Source of the DNA: Planctomycetota bacterium
Lineage (GTDB): Bacteria; Planctomycetota; Uabimicrobiia; Uabimicrobiales; Uabimicrobiaceae
Direction: 5' to 3'
Length of the DNA stretch: 64,000 bases
Assembly (NCBI GenBank): GCA_029260735.1
Contig: JAJDCR010000015.1
Location: 1-64,000, forward strand
Part shown: one piece after another, positions 8,037-18,082 of the stretch
How positions within the stretch are numbered: position 1 is the first letter of the stretch
Layout of the letters: every line of letters begins with the position of its first letter
Program-made: the position numbers and the translations under genes
The notes under the pieces: model-generated
What the model was told of the DNA's origin: nothing
What the model saw: only the letters and a program-made list of their open reading frames with translations
Databases searched by the model: none

Positions 8037-10289
8037 TTACTCTGAGTTTTTGTTAGATTTTTGTTGTACGGGGCATAGAGACCGTAAACGTTCATATGAT
8101 TTTCCAAAATGGAGACGCGAGTAAGGAACGGTTCTGATTAAGATGGCAGAAAGATTGTCATACCCACCTCCCACTCGGTTAGCAGAAGAAATTAAAATAT
8201 GAGCAAGGGCCTTGGAGTCAATTAAATGATCATTCTTGTAGTGTTCTAAGATAGAAGCTAAGCGAAGCATATGGTAATTCTCTTGAGCAACAAAATAAGA
8301 CTCTTGCTCTATATAGTCAGGGATTCCGTCCGAACAAACGAGAATAAATTCATCTGCATTCATGAGAATCGAATCGAAGTGCATCTCGATAGTATCATCT
8401 TTATAAAAATGAGCTCCTACACACCGAGTAATAGCATTACCACCATCCAAAAAACATTCTTCCAGAGGCTTTCCTGCTAAGAGCTTGACGTTACGTTCAT
8501 TGTCTTCCATATTTAGTCGCTCCCAGCCTAAACGACTAAAACGAAACATCGGGCTGTCTCCCACCCAACCATAAACAATAATACCTTTATAGATTAAGCC
8601 CGCTGTAACCGTACTTCCCATAATCAGCGCATCTTCCGTTTCTTCAACCTTTCCTTTTTCGTGGTAGAACTGGATGCGAATTTTTTGGTTAGCCTCATCA
8701 ACTAGGTTGTTTAAAAAATGCTGCGCTTTTGGTAAATCTGTACATGCGTAACGACAAACAGCTTCTCTTTCTTCATCGTTCTTTGCTCCCCACCAGTCCC
8801 GAAAAGTATCTCGAATTAGGCGACTTGCTTGTTCTCCAGAACCTACTGTTGCAGTAGAAATTCCATCGCACAAGACAAACATCCCCCACCCCTTCCTTTC
8901 TAAGTTAGCCGTAGTGACAAAGAGATTATCTTGGTTTGTGGTTACATCGTCTATACGCTTTTCATCTCCCACATCAAGAGCTTCTCCTACATCTAAAATG
9001 TATTTATCTTGAAAAGGAAGCAAGCCATCATGAATGTCCAAAAGAGATTGCATCCCTTGTTGAAAGCTATTTAAGGTTTGGTAGCCTCGTTCTTCAGGAT
9101 GTAAAATTAAAGCTTGGTTTAAAACGGATTCAAAGTAATCGTCCAAGATACTATGCTCGGGAACTATTTTTTCTTGAAAAGAGCGAAAAAGCTTAAGGCT
9201 AGGGAGCCCACGCTGGTAAGTAATGTGATTATAGGTAAGTAAATTAGAAGCTCTTGCTTTTAGTAAGTAGAGGATAGCTCCAATAACATATACTTCAGAA
9301 ATTTCTCCTTCGTCTAAGGGAAAACTGGTTTCCCAATAAACTTCCCAAGGAATTAAACAAGTATCGATAAGTGTTTTTGAAGGAAGTCCTTTCCATGATA
9401 TATCTCTGCTGCGAAGATGGATGTTATTTTTCCCAGAAGAATCTTGGGAGATTATCAAATCAGCAAGACGAACTCCTCCCCAACTATAACCCGAGCTATG
9501 AAGAGCCCTTGCAATTTGGCAAAGCTGAATACCTAAATTTAAAAGATCTCTAGAGGAAAGAGTTGGATAATCTTCTGTTCTACAAATGTAGGAGTATGCC
9601 GAGATTTGAGAAGTGGTAGAGGTTTTTTTTTGCAAACTAGGGGAATAGATCCACAAACTGCGGTTATAATTCTTTTGAAAGCAAGCCAAGGGAGGAATCC
9701 ATAGCTTTCCCATAAACTGGCTTTCTTCCAAAATTTGACAAAGCTTCGTAAATCTTTGAGAAAACCCTAAGTCTAGCTCTTCCTCTAATATATCAACATA
9801 GTTTTGAGAATGATGGTTGTCTGCATATTTGCCCAAGGAGTACATAATATTGTCGTAGAGAAACGTTTCACTGCTTTTGACGAGCTTACCTTTGACTCCG
9901 TTATAAAGAGTAATCTTAGAACTGCGAACCTCTAGTTTTTTTACTTGCTGAGGGCTGCTCTCTCGTAAACGTCGTCCGCAATGTTTGCAATATCCATCGT
10001 CTTTTACATAACCCCATTGAGCACAATCTCGGTAATGGCATTTCTGAATTTTAAGAGGTTTGGATACCTGTTCTTCGGCTTGGACAATCAAATCAAGCTC
10101 AGTATGCTCTTCCACTAGAGAAAAGTTTAGATCTTTCAAGCTCAAGTTTAGCTTTACTCGATTATCAATATCATGTCTTCCGACAACCGTACTTCCCTCT
10201 AAAACCAAAAAAGAGATTTCCGTGGCCTCTTCCCCATTCCACTGAACTTCTATACGGTCCTTGGATTTTCCTCTTAACACCAAAAGCAT
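8037..10289 (-). CDS. FHA-like/zinc ribbon - pseudokinase - PP2C phosphatase fusion
   Basis: A protein of 750 residues. Residues 1-80 resemble a degenerate FHA sandwich (STVVGRHDIDN). A zinc ribbon follows (C84, C89, C101, C104). Residues about 130-420 have a kinase-like order, with WEVYWE at an APE-like position and EVYVIGAILYLL like helix F, but no HRD, DFG or obvious ATP lysine. Residues about 430-740 are a PP2C-family phosphatase: the metal aspartates are in QDNLF (D454), LCDGIS (D475), GWVGDS, VCSDG and GGYDNLS, so the phosphatase should be active. It would reverse the island kinase's phosphorylations. A degenerate kinase fold fused to its opposing phosphatase is unusual; it may hold the substrate or sense a ligand (inference). 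Confidence 0.88.
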   Translation of the reverse strand: MLLVLRGKSKDRIEVQWNGEEATEISFLVLEGSTVVGRHDIDNRVKLNLSLKDLNFSLVEEHTELDLIVQAEEQVSKPLKIQKCHYRDCAQWGYVKDDGYCKHCGRRLRESSPQQVKKLEVRSSKITLYNGVKGKLVKSSETFLYDNIMYSLGKYADNHHSQNYVDILEEELDLGFSQRFTKLCQILEESQFMGKLWIPPLACFQKNYNRSLWIYSPSLQKKTSTTSQISAYSYICRTEDYPTLSSRDLLNLGIQLCQIARALHSSGYSWGGVRLADLIISQDSSGKNNIHLRSRDISWKGLPSKTLIDTCLIPWEVYWETSFPLDEGEISEVYVIGAILYLLKARASNLLTYNHITYQRGLPSLKLFRSFQEKIVPEHSILDDYFESVLNQALILHPEERGYQTLNSFQQGMQSLLDIHDGLLPFQDKYILDVGEALDVGDEKRIDDVTTNQDNLFVTTANLERKGWGMFVLCDGISTATVGSGEQASRLIRDTFRDWWGAKNDEEREAVCRYACTDLPKAQHFLNNLVDEANQKIRIQFYHEKGKVEETEDALIMGSTVTAGLIYKGIIVYGWVGDSPMFRFSRLGWERLNMEDNERNVKLLAGKPLEECFLDGGNAITRCVGAHFYKDDTIEMHFDSILMNADEFILVCSDGIPDYIEQESYFVAQENYHMLRLASILEHYKNDHLIDSKALAHILISSANRVGGGYDNLSAILIRTVPYSRLHFGKSYERLRSLCPVQQKSNKNSE

Positions 10290-10513
10290 ATATACCTCGT
10301 TTGGAAAATGATCGGCCCCAAAGGCAGGAGAAAAATAGAAAATTAGTGAGGTTGGATAATATCATAAATTATTAGTGGCAGCAATGGAATTTTAGGAGGG
10401 GAAGTAGGAAAGTAGAGGTATTATATGACTTTTTCCATTAGGAAGAGATCTATGAAATCATATACGGTATGCAGAAATATTCTTGATTTGACCTTCATAA
10501 TTTTTTCCTGTTA

Positions 10514-11956
10514 TTAGGGATCAAGCATTTTCTTCCAGAGGCCCGCAGTTTCTGAGACAGGGTGCTTTTTTTCGGCAGGAGCATCTTTTAAGAGAGAATA
10601 AGTTTTCCAGTCAGAAATTTTTTCTTTTTCGACTTCAGGAATAGTTATTTCCGCGACAAGACCCAGGCCTTCTTTTTTAAACTCGTCACTTATTGGTTTC
10701 TCTTGAGCTCTTTTTGCTTCCTCTCTAACTTTAGAAAGATTTTCCCACTGCGCGTCTGATATTAATTTATCCGCTTCAGAAAAAACTTTTTCTTTTTTTC
10801 TTTCCTCTGCAAGCTCATCAATTGGTATACTATCCAATAAACCCTCAACTTCTTCTTTGATACCTTCAAAATCCTGAATAACTTTGTTTATCTTGTCAAA
10901 ATCACTCTCATTAATTTCTTCTTGAGCCAAAATGTCTCGGACAGAAAAGTCTTCTGCTTTGTTTTTTTCTGGATATTTTTCTTGGTTTTGGTTTTGTTGA
11001 GTTCTTTCTAAAGATTTAGAATAGCGATCTGTCCCCTTATCACCATTTTCTTTACGATCGGTATCTCCTTTTTCGAGTTTCCTCTTTGTCGTAGAGCTTT
11101 GTTTAAGCTCAGGCCGATCAGATAAGGTACTGCCTGGTTTTACCGTTTTTTTAGCCAACTCATCAACATCAGAATGGATAAAATCTTTCCTTCTGGTAGA
11201 CGTTTGCTTTATTTTTTCTGAATCAAAATCTCTAGAAGAATCTCCTCTCCCTTTTTCTCCTGCAGATAGATCTTTATCAAAATCAAAAGAAGAGTTTACT
11301 TTACTTGGTACATCTCTATTTGTCGCATCAATAGTTGAAGAATAAACTCTCTCTTTGGGCTCTTCATTTTTTGAAGAGGGAATGCTCTCTCCCCTTGATC
11401 GAGTCCAGCTTTCTTCAAGGCGGGGTATTCGCATAGTTTTACTAGCAACATTTTCAATTTTGGGTGTCTCTAGTTTTTGGTAAAGCTCTACGTTATCATA
11501 TCGAGAAGTCTTCGTTTTTTGGGCTTCTGAAGATGTTTTCTGAGTTATATTGGGCTCATTGACTTGTGCTTCAGAGGGAATACTTTCAGAGGGAATATTT
11601 GTAGCAGCTTCGTCTATTTTTTTTTCTTTAGCTCCTGCAGAGGGAACTATTTTCTGTTCAACAACCGTATATATTTTTGGATTAGTAGAGCGGAATTTTC
11701 GAAATTTTCGAGTATTAAGATTTCGAGTTCCTCTATTTTTACTCGTTTTTTTGCTATGGGTGTATTTTTTTTCTCGGTTCTTTTTCCCTTTACGAAATTT
11801 CCCAATGCTAGTCTTTCGAAAAGCTTGAAGTGAGTCCGTGGAGGTGGCCTCATCATTTTTATCTGCCAAGAAATGCAACAGACAAATGATCGCAAAGAAA
11901 ATAATCCCAACAAAGATTATATGTATAGATGGTATGGTTAACGACAAAATATACAT
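10514..11956 (-). CDS. Membrane-anchored, highly charged protein of unknown function
   Basis: A protein of 480 residues with no recognised domain. One hydrophobic span lies at about residues 8-31. It is followed by a strongly basic stretch (K/R-rich to about residue 75) and then a long, low-complexity region rich in K, E, S, T and D that is probably disordered. The pattern suggests an inner-membrane anchor with a cytoplasmic tail carrying many Ser/Thr residues, a plausible kinase substrate for FHA docking. It is the first gene of the minus-strand island and 224 bases upstream of the PP2C fusion, so co-transcription is likely but not certain. The function cannot be named. Confidence 0.7.
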   Translation of the reverse strand: MYILSLTIPSIHIIFVGIIFFAIICLLHFLADKNDEATSTDSLQAFRKTSIGKFRKGKKNREKKYTHSKKTSKNRGTRNLNTRKFRKFRSTNPKIYTVVEQKIVPSAGAKEKKIDEAATNIPSESIPSEAQVNEPNITQKTSSEAQKTKTSRYDNVELYQKLETPKIENVASKTMRIPRLEESWTRSRGESIPSSKNEEPKERVYSSTIDATNRDVPSKVNSSFDFDKDLSAGEKGRGDSSRDFDSEKIKQTSTRRKDFIHSDVDELAKKTVKPGSTLSDRPELKQSSTTKRKLEKGDTDRKENGDKGTDRYSKSLERTQQNQNQEKYPEKNKAEDFSVRDILAQEEINESDFDKINKVIQDFEGIKEEVEGLLDSIPIDELAEERKKEKVFSEADKLISDAQWENLSKVREEAKRAQEKPISDEFKKEGLGLVAEITIPEVEKEKISDWKTYSLLKDAPAEKKHPVSETAGLWKKMLDP

Positions 11957-12069
11957 GGTAAACTATTTGCCTTTTCCCATGAAAGTTGACAGCAACAACA
12001 AGATTTCAAAAAAAACCAAGATACGGCTAACCTACAAAGAATATAGGGTTTACTCGAATTCATATAGCT

Positions 12070-12098
12070 ATGATACAATAATTTACTTCAAATAACAA
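12070..12098 (-). promoter_or_regulatory. Candidate sigma-70-like promoter for the signalling island
   Basis: On the minus strand, TTGTTA and TATCAT are separated by 17 bases (12098 down to 12070), pointing at the gene starting at 11956 with a leader of about 100 bases. This is a consensus match by eye only. The whole region is AT-rich, so chance matches are likely. Confidence 0.4.
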
Positions 12099-12117
12099 AT
12101 TTCTTATCAAGAAATTT
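12097..12117. promoter_or_regulatory. Short perfect palindrome in a divergent promoter region
   Basis: AAATTTCTT and AAGAAATTT are exact complements with a 3-base gap. It lies in the 270-base space between the divergently read island and the isocitrate dehydrogenase gene and touches the candidate minus-strand -35 box. It could be an operator; AT-rich sequence makes such palindromes fairly common by chance. Confidence 0.3.
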
Positions 12118-12226
12118 CTAAATTTATAGTCAACAGAAACAATTTTTCCATGCATTGTGAATATTTTTGGTTATTATAGTGACGTTTTCTCACAATGTAC
12201 TTTATTTGGTTTTTATGGAGGATTTA

Positions 12227-13234
12227 ATGTCTAAACGAAGAATTACTGTTATTAAGGGGGATGGCATCGGCCCTAGCATTACCGACGCTACATTAAAAGT
12301 ACTAGACGCTCTCAACTGCGACTTTGAATATGATTTTGCTCAAGTAGGAATTTCCTGTTTAGTGGAAGGAAAACCCCTTATTCCCGAAGAAGTCCTTGAT
12401 CTTATTAGAAAAAATAAAGTTACTTTGAAAGGTCCTTTGACAACTCCTATTGGAGAAGGATTTACTTCCATCAACGTTACACTTCGCAAAACATTTGAGC
12501 TTTTTGCCAATGTCCGCCCAGCCATTTCTTTTCCCGGAACAAAGTCGCGTTATGACAACATTGACATCATAACTGTAAGAGAAAACATGCAAGGAATGTA
12601 TTCGGGAAAAGGACAGATTGTTACTGATGATGGTAAACTAGCCCAAGCAATGTCTATTTATAGTAAAGATGATTGCCTGAGAATTATCGATTTTGCTTAC
12701 AACATTGCCAAAAAAAACAACCGCAAAAAAATAACCATTATTCACAAAGCTAATATATTAAAAACCACTTCAGGACTATTCTTACAAACAGGACGGGAAA
12801 TTGCTAAAAAATATCCCGAAATTGAAACGAATGAAATGATTGTTGATAACGCTTGTATGCAACTAGTTATGAACCCTCATCAATTTGATGTTATTGTTAC
12901 GACTAATTTATTTGGCGACATCATTTCGGATCTTTGTGCTGGTTTAGTTGGTGGACTGGGAATGGCTCCAGGAGCAAACATTGGAAAAGAGACTGCTATT
13001 TTTGAAGCTGTTCATGGCTCTGCTCCAGATATTGCACATAAAAATATTGCCAACCCTACCGCCCTTTTTCTCGCCGCAGCAATTATGCTAGACTACTTAG
13101 ATATGGCAGACAAGGCAAAAAAAATTAGAGATGCCATTAGAGAGGTTACCACGAAAAAAGATAGAGTGACCATCGATCTGGGAGGAAATGGAAGCACCGA
13201 CGAATACACTTCTTCTATTATTGAAAGATTGTAA
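12227..13234 (+). CDS. NAD-dependent isocitrate dehydrogenase-family enzyme
   Basis: An enzyme of 335 residues in the isocitrate/isopropylmalate/homoisocitrate dehydrogenase family, which oxidatively decarboxylates a 2-hydroxy-tricarboxylate using NAD. Seen: GDGIGP at 11-16, substrate residues in NVTLRK (83-88) and ANVRPA, VREN at 117-120, [10 protein letters not shown] supplying metal aspartates, and the nucleotide-site [11 protein letters not shown]...NIANPTA. The LRKTF-LFANVRP and REN-x-x-G-x-YSG pattern is closest to mitochondrial-type NAD isocitrate dehydrogenases. A homoisocitrate dehydrogenase for the lysine pathway encoded 10 kb downstream cannot be excluded. The ATG at 12227 follows GGAGG with 5 bases spacing; an in-frame start 60 bases upstream adds a non-homologous tail. 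Confidence 0.85.
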   Translation: MSKRRITVIKGDGIGPSITDATLKVLDALNCDFEYDFAQVGISCLVEGKPLIPEEVLDLIRKNKVTLKGPLTTPIGEGFTSINVTLRKTFELFANVRPAISFPGTKSRYDNIDIITVRENMQGMYSGKGQIVTDDGKLAQAMSIYSKDDCLRIIDFAYNIAKKNNRKKITIIHKANILKTTSGLFLQTGREIAKKYPEIETNEMIVDNACMQLVMNPHQFDVIVTTNLFGDIISDLCAGLVGGLGMAPGANIGKETAIFEAVHGSAPDIAHKNIANPTALFLAAAIMLDYLDMADKAKKIRDAIREVTTKKDRVTIDLGGNGSTDEYTSSIIERL

Positions 13235-13326
13235 ATATTCTAAATAAAACAGGCTTCTCAGGATTTGTGGTTGAGTAATTGCTACCGATTTTAAAATATT
13301 ATTCACTGATTTGTTAAGGAATCGAA

Positions 13327-16044
13327 ATGTTTTGTCAGAGATGTGGTTTTTCGAGCGACAAGCCCAGTGATTTATGCCCCAACTGTGGACATAAATGGGG
13401 AGAAAATACCCAAAAAGAAATAAAAGAGAACCTAGATGATTATCATCTCTTTCAAACGGGTATTAGACCTCTGGAAGAAATATCTTCGTCTTCTCAGTAT
13501 GAAATGCTTTTTCAGGAAGGCCAAACTATCCATGAAAGGTATCTTTTAGGACAGGTCTTAGGAAGTGGAGGTACAGGTCAAGTTTTTAAAGCTTATGATC
13601 TTAACTCAAACCACCGAGTAGTCGCCCTAAAAAGATTAGCAAAACCAAGCGAAATTCAAAAAATTCGTTCTCGAAGAGAATTTCGATTCCTTTCAAAGGT
13701 ACAACATCCCTCATTAATCAAAGCTTATGACTATTTTGAATTAGACCATGATGTCTGCATGATTTTAGAGTTTGCCCGAGGAAAAACGATGGGCCAATTA
13801 CTTCAAGGATCAGAAGATTTTTTTTCTCTAGCAGCTAAACTTTCTGTCGCAAACAAAGTTGCTCGCGCCATTCAAATTCTGAACACCGGTGGAATTCTTC
13901 ACCGCGACATTAAACCTGACAACATCATGATTCATAAAAAAACAGGCCATGTTAAGCTTTTGGACTTGGGATTAGGAAAAGACCTCAGCGGTCATATGGA
14001 AGGGCTAACAATTGACCAAGAAATTTTAGGCACCATTCCCTACCTAAGTCCTGAGCAAGCCAAAGGAGAATCTAATGAGCGCAGCGATATTTTCTCCTTG
14101 GGAGTAACTTTGTACCAATTTTTTCTCTGGGATAAAACTTCTCCCTTTTATGAAGAGAACTCTCTCGCCATTGTCTTAAGAATATCTCGCCACCATCCTC
14201 CTAAGTTAATCGATAGGATAGAAGATATATTTGAGCAAAACAATGAAGAGATGCTTCCCAGTGAAAGGCTTGCTTATCAAAAAATTTCGAATGTTTTAGA
14301 AAAATCTATGGAGAAAAAAGCCGAGAAAAGATGGGCAAGTGCTCAAGAAATGGCAAACGAATTTGCTCAAATCCAAGAACAGTTTTTAGCAGAAGCTGAT
14401 TTTGATGATGCTCTTAGTAATCCTCAAATGCTTAGCGTTTTTGATGACATCGATAATGATTTAAAATCTGCTCTTCGGTCCATAAAAAGAGAAGTAGAAG
14501 CCGACTTAAAAAAGGAGATTCAGCTATCTCAGAGAATGAGAAGATCTGGAAATAGGGATGCCTCGCGTCGCAAGGGTGCATCGCGCTCAAACCAAAAAAC
14601 ACCTTTCCTTTTAAATCCAGCGATTTTGATTTCCTTAACAGGAATAATTTTACTAGCTCTTCTTTTTCTTTTTTCTTCTCCTTCAGAAAAGAAAAATACT
14701 CAAAACCAGCGTGTTCAAAAGTTCTTTATCGAATTCAAGAAAGAATATACTCAAGAGAACTACTCTAAGGCTTGGGGACAAATAACAAAAATCTGCGACT
14801 TTTATCCTGACCCTATTTATATAGGATACAAAGCCCTTATGATTTATTTTGGACAAGGAGTAGAAAAGAGCATCTCTGTTAGCGCTCAAATGATCCGCAA
14901 TCAACTTTCTTTTCTGACAAAACGAGAAGATTCTGACAGTCTCTATATTCTAGCTAATCTATATGATCAAGGAATAGGAGTCGAAGAAAATATCACTCAA
15001 AGCATTGACCTATACCGCCGATCAGCAAACTTAGAAAATGCTCTTGCGATGATAAACTTAGGCCTTTTTTACTATGAAGGAAGAGGTGTTAACAAAGATC
15101 ACTTTGAAGCGGCCTTTTGGTTTAAGAAAGCGGCCAATTTAGAAAGTGGTCAAGCAATGAACTTATTGGCTCTTATGTACTGGAGAGGAGAGGGAGTTGA
15201 GCAAAACTCAGCAATGGCTTTAGACTGGTATGAGAAAGCCATTCGAAAAGGAAACTTGAACGCTTATAAAAGCGTAGAAGAATTTTCTTCCCAAGATCAA
15301 TTAAATCTTGATTTACCCAAACTTTTTATGTCTAAAGAAGAAAAAGCGGTCGAACAAGACAAAATAAATTCCCTTATTCGTATAGCAACTATTTACTTCC
15401 AGGGAAACATAGTCGAAAAGAACTATAAAAAAGCTATGGAATTGTACCAAGAAACCGCCCTTCAAGGTTCCCCCTCTGCCATGTTTGCTCTGGGCTCTAT
15501 GTTTCAAAGTGGCCAAGGAGTTTTAACCGATCTAGGGGAAGGAGTTTCTTGGTATGAGAAAGCGGCCGAGAGAGGGAGTTGGATGGCTGCTCAAAAACTA
15601 TGCTCTCTTTATCTCGAAGGTACAGAGGTTAATCAAAACTTTGAAAAAGCTAAAGAGTGGCTAAACAAGGCCGGCCAAAGAAAAGAGAATCTAAAACTAT
15701 TTTTAACTTTAGCCGAAATGTCTTATCATGAATTAAAAGATTATCCTGAAGCTATTTATTGGTATAAAAAAGCTGCTTCGCTTGGGAATATTCCTTCGAT
15801 CAGAAAATTGGTTTACATGTATTCCAGAGGCCAAGGGGCTAAAAGTAGTTATATAGAGGCAAGAAGGTGGCTTCACAAAGGAGCAGAAGTTAGAGATATC
15901 ACATCTATCAAACAATTGGCAACCATGTACCTAGGTGGTATTGGTGGAAATAGAAATAAACAAAAAGCTATTTTTTGGCTTCGACAAGCAGCAGAACTAG
16001 GGGATGAGGATGCTAAAGACCGATTACAAAAACTGCAAAAATAA
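13327..16044 (+). CDS. Zinc-ribbon Ser/Thr kinase with membrane span and Sel1 repeats
   Basis: A protein of 905 residues. Order: zinc ribbon (C3, C6, C17, C20); kinase about 72-345 with glycine loop GSGGTGQV, K102, LHRDIKPDN (191-199), DLG in place of DFG (213-215) and SPEQ in place of APE; a basic juxtamembrane region; a membrane span at about 434-453; then Sel1-like helical repeats to the end (units such as A-x-x-N-L-G-x-x-Y-x-x-G-x-G-V). It looks like a receptor kinase with an intracellular kinase and an extracytoplasmic protein-binding solenoid. The ATG follows TTAAGGA. The 3' end overlaps the start of the prolyl oligopeptidase gene by about 35 bases, suggesting co-expression. Confidence 0.93.
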   Translation: MFCQRCGFSSDKPSDLCPNCGHKWGENTQKEIKENLDDYHLFQTGIRPLEEISSSSQYEMLFQEGQTIHERYLLGQVLGSGGTGQVFKAYDLNSNHRVVALKRLAKPSEIQKIRSRREFRFLSKVQHPSLIKAYDYFELDHDVCMILEFARGKTMGQLLQGSEDFFSLAAKLSVANKVARAIQILNTGGILHRDIKPDNIMIHKKTGHVKLLDLGLGKDLSGHMEGLTIDQEILGTIPYLSPEQAKGESNERSDIFSLGVTLYQFFLWDKTSPFYEENSLAIVLRISRHHPPKLIDRIEDIFEQNNEEMLPSERLAYQKISNVLEKSMEKKAEKRWASAQEMANEFAQIQEQFLAEADFDDALSNPQMLSVFDDIDNDLKSALRSIKREVEADLKKEIQLSQRMRRSGNRDASRRKGASRSNQKTPFLLNPAILISLTGIILLALLFLFSSPSEKKNTQNQRVQKFFIEFKKEYTQENYSKAWGQITKICDFYPDPIYIGYKALMIYFGQGVEKSISVSAQMIRNQLSFLTKREDSDSLYILANLYDQGIGVEENITQSIDLYRRSANLENALAMINLGLFYYEGRGVNKDHFEAAFWFKKAANLESGQAMNLLALMYWRGEGVEQNSAMALDWYEKAIRKGNLNAYKSVEEFSSQDQLNLDLPKLFMSKEEKAVEQDKINSLIRIATIYFQGNIVEKNYKKAMELYQETALQGSPSAMFALGSMFQSGQGVLTDLGEGVSWYEKAAERGSWMAAQKLCSLYLEGTEVNQNFEKAKEWLNKAGQRKENLKLFLTLAEMSYHELKDYPEAIYWYKKAASLGNIPSIRKLVYMYSRGQGAKSSYIEARRWLHKGAEVRDITSIKQLATMYLGGIGGNRNKQKAIFWLRQAAELGDEDAKDRLQKLQK

Positions 16045-18070
16045 TTCTGATTTTGAACGATACTTTGATATGGAGGTAAAAGATCCATATCGCTGGCTAG
16101 AGAGCATGAATTCTTCTCAAACACGCCAATGGATCAAAGAACAAAACCAAAAAACACAGAATAATCTGGATAAAATTCCTTTTCGAGAAAAAATGAAAGA
16201 AAGACTTCGAGAAGTTTGTAACTATCCTAAATATTCTGCCCCTTTTCACGAAGGAAATTTATACTTTTTTTTCAAAAATGAAGGTCTTCAAAATCAAAGT
16301 GTTTTATATATTCAAGAAGGCCTAGGGAGTCCAGCAGAAGTTTTTTTAGATCCAAATCAACTATCCAAAGATGGAACAAAAGCCCTAACCGAATACGCTT
16401 TAAGTAAGGGAGGAAAATACTTTGCTTATGGAGTAGCAGAGGGAGGGTCAGATTGGAATGAGTTTTTTGTTATGGACGTTAATCAAAGAAAAGCTCTTCC
16501 CGATCATCTGAAATGGATTAAGTTTTCTACTATTGCTTGGCATGGAGAGGGGTTTTATTACACCCGTTATGATTGCCCCGAAGAGGGAGAGGAGCTCGTT
16601 GCCAAAAATGAGAATGCACGCATTTTCTATCACAAAATGGGAACAAAGCAAAGCGAAGACATTCTGATTCATCAAGACAAGAATCATCCTTTAAGAACAG
16701 CTTACGCTGTAGTAAGCAAAGACGAAAGCTATCTCTTTGTTTACCAACGAGAAGGTGCTACGAACAAAAATGCTCTTTATGTGCAAAAACTTACCTCAAA
16801 ACCTTCGCCTCAAAATCTTCAGACTTTAGCAAAAGGTTTCCAAGCCGAATACACAGTTATTGATAACCTAGAAAAACGTTTAATCGTTCTCACGGATCAT
16901 GAAGCTCCTAAGTACAAGCTTATTTTAATGGACCCTCAAAAACCTTCTCCCTGCGATTGGCAAGAGCTTATTCCCGAAACTAAAAATGTCATTCAATCCG
17001 CATCTACTGTAGGAGGAAAACTGTTTGTTACCTACATGCAAGATGTTCGCAGCCAAGTTTTGGTCTATAACTTAGATGGAAAATACCAAGGAGAAGTACA
17101 ACTTCCCACCTTGGGCTGTGCAGAAGGTTTCCAAGGAGAAAAAAGTGATCTTTACACTTTTTACACTTTTACCTCTTATGTTCACCCGATTACCATATAC
17201 AAATACAATATATCGACGAACGAATCAGAGGTAGCCCATGCCTCGGAAGCTAAATTCGATTCCGAAAAGTTCCAGACAAAACAAGTTTTTTACTCTAGCC
17301 CAGACGGAACTCAAATACCGATGTTCCTGACCTTTAGCAAAGACCTCACACTAGATGGAACTAATCCAACGATGCTCTATGGCTACGGAGGCTTCAATAT
17401 AAGCCTAACTCCCTCCTTCAAGGCTTGGTTAATTCCCTTTTTAGAAGCGGGAGGGATCTATGCCGTAGCCAATATCAGAGGAGGAGGAGAGTATGGAGAA
17501 GATTGGCACAAAGCAGGAGCACTAGCAAATAAACAAAACGTCTTTGACGACTTTATTGCCGGAGCCGAGTATTTAATCCAAGAAAAATACACCTGTTCCA
17601 AAAAATTAGCTATTGCCGGAGGTTCTAACGGAGGGCTTTTAGTGGGAGCTTGCCTAAACCAAAGGCCAGACCTATTTCAAGTAGCCCTACCTGCCGTAGG
17701 AGTTCTCGATATGCTCCGCTTTCATCGCTTTACCATTGGCTATGCCTGGGTAATTGAGTACGGCTGTGCTGAAAACTCCCTCGAAGAATTCCGTAACCTC
17801 TATGCTTACTCTCCCTTGCATAATATCTCGGAAGAAAAAGACTATCCTGCTGTTCTGATAACAACAGGAGACCACGACGACCGCGTTGTCCCAGCCCACT
17901 CTTACAAATTTGCCGCAGCTCTCCAAGAAAAATGCCAAGGAGAAAACCCTCTCTTAATACGGATTGCCACAGATGCGGGGCACGGTGCGGGCAAGCCCAC
18001 CCAGAAGATTTTAGAGGAGCAAAGCGATATCTGGAGCTTTGTTTTTTACAACTTGGGGATGGAGTTGTAA
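16010..18070 (+). CDS. Prolyl oligopeptidase (family S9A)
   Basis: About 686 residues, the usual size for this family of cytosolic or periplasmic serine peptidases that cut after proline in short peptides. The N-terminal VKDPYRWLES is the family's entry motif, followed by a seven-bladed propeller and the alpha/beta hydrolase domain. The catalytic triad is visible: serine in GGSNGG, aspartate in DHDDRV and histidine in DAGHGAGK. No signal peptide is seen. The ATG at 16010 has AGGGG at a proper distance, whereas the in-frame ATG at 16004 abuts it. Both lie within the end of the kinase gene. A start inside YFDMEVKDP (16070) lacks a ribosome-binding site. Confidence 0.93.
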   Translation: MLKTDYKNCKNNSDFERYFDMEVKDPYRWLESMNSSQTRQWIKEQNQKTQNNLDKIPFREKMKERLREVCNYPKYSAPFHEGNLYFFFKNEGLQNQSVLYIQEGLGSPAEVFLDPNQLSKDGTKALTEYALSKGGKYFAYGVAEGGSDWNEFFVMDVNQRKALPDHLKWIKFSTIAWHGEGFYYTRYDCPEEGEELVAKNENARIFYHKMGTKQSEDILIHQDKNHPLRTAYAVVSKDESYLFVYQREGATNKNALYVQKLTSKPSPQNLQTLAKGFQAEYTVIDNLEKRLIVLTDHEAPKYKLILMDPQKPSPCDWQELIPETKNVIQSASTVGGKLFVTYMQDVRSQVLVYNLDGKYQGEVQLPTLGCAEGFQGEKSDLYTFYTFTSYVHPITIYKYNISTNESEVAHASEAKFDSEKFQTKQVFYSSPDGTQIPMFLTFSKDLTLDGTNPTMLYGYGGFNISLTPSFKAWLIPFLEAGGIYAVANIRGGGEYGEDWHKAGALANKQNVFDDFIAGAEYLIQEKYTCSKKLAIAGGSNGGLLVGACLNQRPDLFQVALPAVGVLDMLRFHRFTIGYAWVIEYGCAENSLEEFRNLYAYSPLHNISEEKDYPAVLITTGDHDDRVVPAHSYKFAAALQEKCQGENPLLIRIATDAGHGAGKPTQKILEEQSDIWSFVFYNLGMEL

Positions 18071-18082
18071 AAAATAGAAACA

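Noticed and set aside
11550-11833. Two overlapping plus-strand open frames rich in F, S and R
   Set aside because: Both are mirror frames of the lysine/serine-rich minus-strand gene; their composition is the reverse of its low-complexity coding.
103-11956. Type VI secretion regulatory module (PpkA/PppA/Fha)
   Set aside because: The logic is similar, but no TssB/C, TssM or VgrG gene is present and the kinase and FHA architectures differ.
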